This document shows, piece by piece, positions 62,877 to 64,000 of a stretch of 64,000 nt of DNA. The stretch's first letter is position 1; every line of letters starts with the position of its first letter. Origin of the DNA: Nostoc sp. FACHB-280 (lineage in GTDB: Bacteria > Cyanobacteriota > Cyanobacteriia > Cyanobacteriales > Nostocaceae); the NCBI RefSeq assembly GCF_014697615.1, contig NZ_JACJSD010000008.1, positions 1 to 64,000 of the forward strand, read 5' to 3'. The notes below the pieces were generated by a model. The model was given only the letters and a program-made list of their open reading frames with translations, made no database searches and was not told where the DNA came from. Position numbers and translations under genes: made by a program.

Positions 62877-62944
62877 TCGGACTTGTTGCATCACAAGCAA
62901 ACTTCCACAAATAACCAAGCTGTCTCATTCTCAAACACACAATT

Positions 62945-64000
62945 ATGGTAGATATTAAGTTCGCATACTGGATTCCCAACGTCAGTGGTGGGTTAGTAGT
63001 TAGTAAAATTCCCCAACGGACGAACTGGACTTACGACTATAATGCTCAACTAGCGCAAACTGCTGAAGAGGTTGGGTTTGAATATGCGTTAGCCCAAGCT
63101 AGATTTATCGCCAGCTATGGGGCTGAGTACCAGCTAGAAGCATTTACAACCGTATCAGCCCTCGCTCCAGTCACCAAAAAATTGAAGTTGATTGCGGCGG
63201 TTCATCCTGGATTATGGCATCCCGGAGTAGTTGCCAAAATCGGAGCTAGTATTGATTTTCTCTCTAACGGACGATTTGCTTTGAATATAGTTAGCGGCTG
63301 GTTCAAAGATGAATTCACTATCTATGGTGAACATTGGTTAGACCATGACGAACGCTATCGCCGTTCCGAAGAATTTATCCGCGTCCTCAAAGGCTTATGG
63401 ACTGAGGATGAGTTTCACTTTAAAGGCGACTTTTACCGGATTAACGGTGGTTGGGTCAAACCTAGACCAGTCAATCAGAATCCCCATCCAGAGATTTTCC
63501 AAGGTGGTAACTCCAAAGCAGCTCGACGGATGGCTGGCCGCGTCTCTGATTGGTATTTCATGAATGGTAATACCCTAGAAGGTGTGAAAGAGCAGATTGC
63601 CGAAGTGTCGGAATTAGCTCGTCGAGAAGGACGCACAATTAAGTTTGGGCTAAATTCCTTTATCATTGTGCGAGATACGGAAGCAGAAGCCCATGAAGTA
63701 TTGCGCGAGATTATTGCTCAAGCTGATGTGGAAGCAGTGAAAGGATTTGGCGAAGCCGTCAAACAAGCTGGCGCTGCAACTCGTGAACGTGAGGGAATGT
63801 GGGCAAATTCCAATTTTGAAGATTTAGTACAGTACAACGATGGCTTCAAGTCAGGTTTGATTGGTACTGCTGAACAAGTAGCAGAGAAGATTCGCCAATT
63901 CCATGAAGCGGGAGTTGATTTAATTCTCGGTGGCTTCTTACACTACACAGATGATTTGCCAGCATTTGGTAAGAACGTCATCCCCATTGTGCGCGAACTG
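62945..64000 (+). CDS. sfnG: Dimethyl-sulfone monooxygenase (SfnG-like), 3' end beyond window
   Basis: The frame is open from ATG 62945 to the window end, 352 codons. The FMNH2-dependent luciferase-fold signature of SfnG is clear: FAYWIPNVSGGLVVSKIPQR at the N-terminus, AVHPGLWHPG, LNIVSGWFKDEF, HDERYRRSEEFIRVLKGLW and EIFQGGNSKAARRMA. SfnG converts dimethyl sulfone to methanesulfinate in sulfur scavenging, and full-length proteins have about 363 residues, so only some ten codons are missing. It is divergent from the SsuD-like enzyme, sharing a 543-bp promoter region with three inverted repeats. It needs reduced FMN from a reductase. Confidence 0.87.
   Translation, partial: MVDIKFAYWIPNVSGGLVVSKIPQRTNWTYDYNAQLAQTAEEVGFEYALAQARFIASYGAEYQLEAFTTVSALAPVTKKLKLIAAVHPGLWHPGVVAKIGASIDFLSNGRFALNIVSGWFKDEFTIYGEHWLDHDERYRRSEEFIRVLKGLWTEDEFHFKGDFYRINGGWVKPRPVNQNPHPEIFQGGNSKAARRMAGRVSDWYFMNGNTLEGVKEQIAEVSELARREGRTIKFGLNSFIIVRDTEAEAHEVLREIIAQADVEAVKGFGEAVKQAGAATREREGMWANSNFEDLVQYNDGFKSGLIGTAEQVAEKIRQFHEAGVDLILGGFLHYTDDLPAFGKNVIPIVREL

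Overview
The window looks like chromosomal DNA of a filamentous, Nostoc/Anabaena-type cyanobacterium. The evidence is the very frequent GCGATCGC (HIP1) octamers, the giant Ser/Thr-kinase/AAA/histidine-kinase hybrids, a cyanobacterial flv4-2 flavodiiron operon, short tandem heptamer-type repeats between genes, and many short palindromic or MITE-like elements in the spacers. I recognised no tRNA, rRNA, CRISPR array, prophage or complete insertion sequence.

Layout. (1) 1-21.8 kb, minus strand: four giant tri-functional signalling kinases, the last cut by the window edge. They form two gene pairs that arose by duplication of a pair, because the 74-bp spacers inside the two pairs are almost identical. 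(2) 22.0-24.9 kb, plus: a compact run of histidine phosphatase, M14-like deacylase and medium-chain dehydrogenase. (3) 24.9-28.0 kb, plus: an arsenosugar cassette arsM - PiT-like permease - arsS. (4) 28.0-29.4 kb: an RTX-type calcium-binding protein bracketed by two similar Yfr1-like small-RNA candidates, with a Uma2 gene fragment. (5) 29.5-36.8 kb: a secreted glycoside-hydrolase-like/aspartic-protease-like fusion, two glycosyltransferases and two secreted proteins. (6) 37.5-45.4 kb: PAS-Crp regulator, glycerol kinase, a two-repeat presumed DNA-binding protein with a zinc-ribbon partner, a transaldolase-like aldolase, a WD40 propeller and small hypotheticals. (7) 45.5-49.7 kb, minus: flv4 - PsiE-like membrane protein - flv2, a photosystem II photoprotection operon. 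(8) 49.9-59.1 kb: PLP enzyme, two paralogous small proteins, FMN reductase, an FtsH whose zinc site appears lost, a VOC-family protein, a CHASE2 receptor kinase and an NTF2-like protein. (9) 59.3-64.0 kb: a sulfur-scavenging locus with two divergent flavin-dependent monooxygenases (SsuD-like and SfnG-like) and a LysR regulator fused to an SsuA/NMT1-like ligand-binding domain.

The most interesting items are the FtsH-like protein with HEIGY in place of HExxH; the LysR-solute-binding fusion beside its probable operators; the duplicated kinase pair with a 408-bp near-identical tract suggesting gene conversion; the two Yfr1-like RNAs; and the hydrolase/aspartic-protease fusion. All functional calls come from reading motifs and recalled families. 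No database search or folding program was run.
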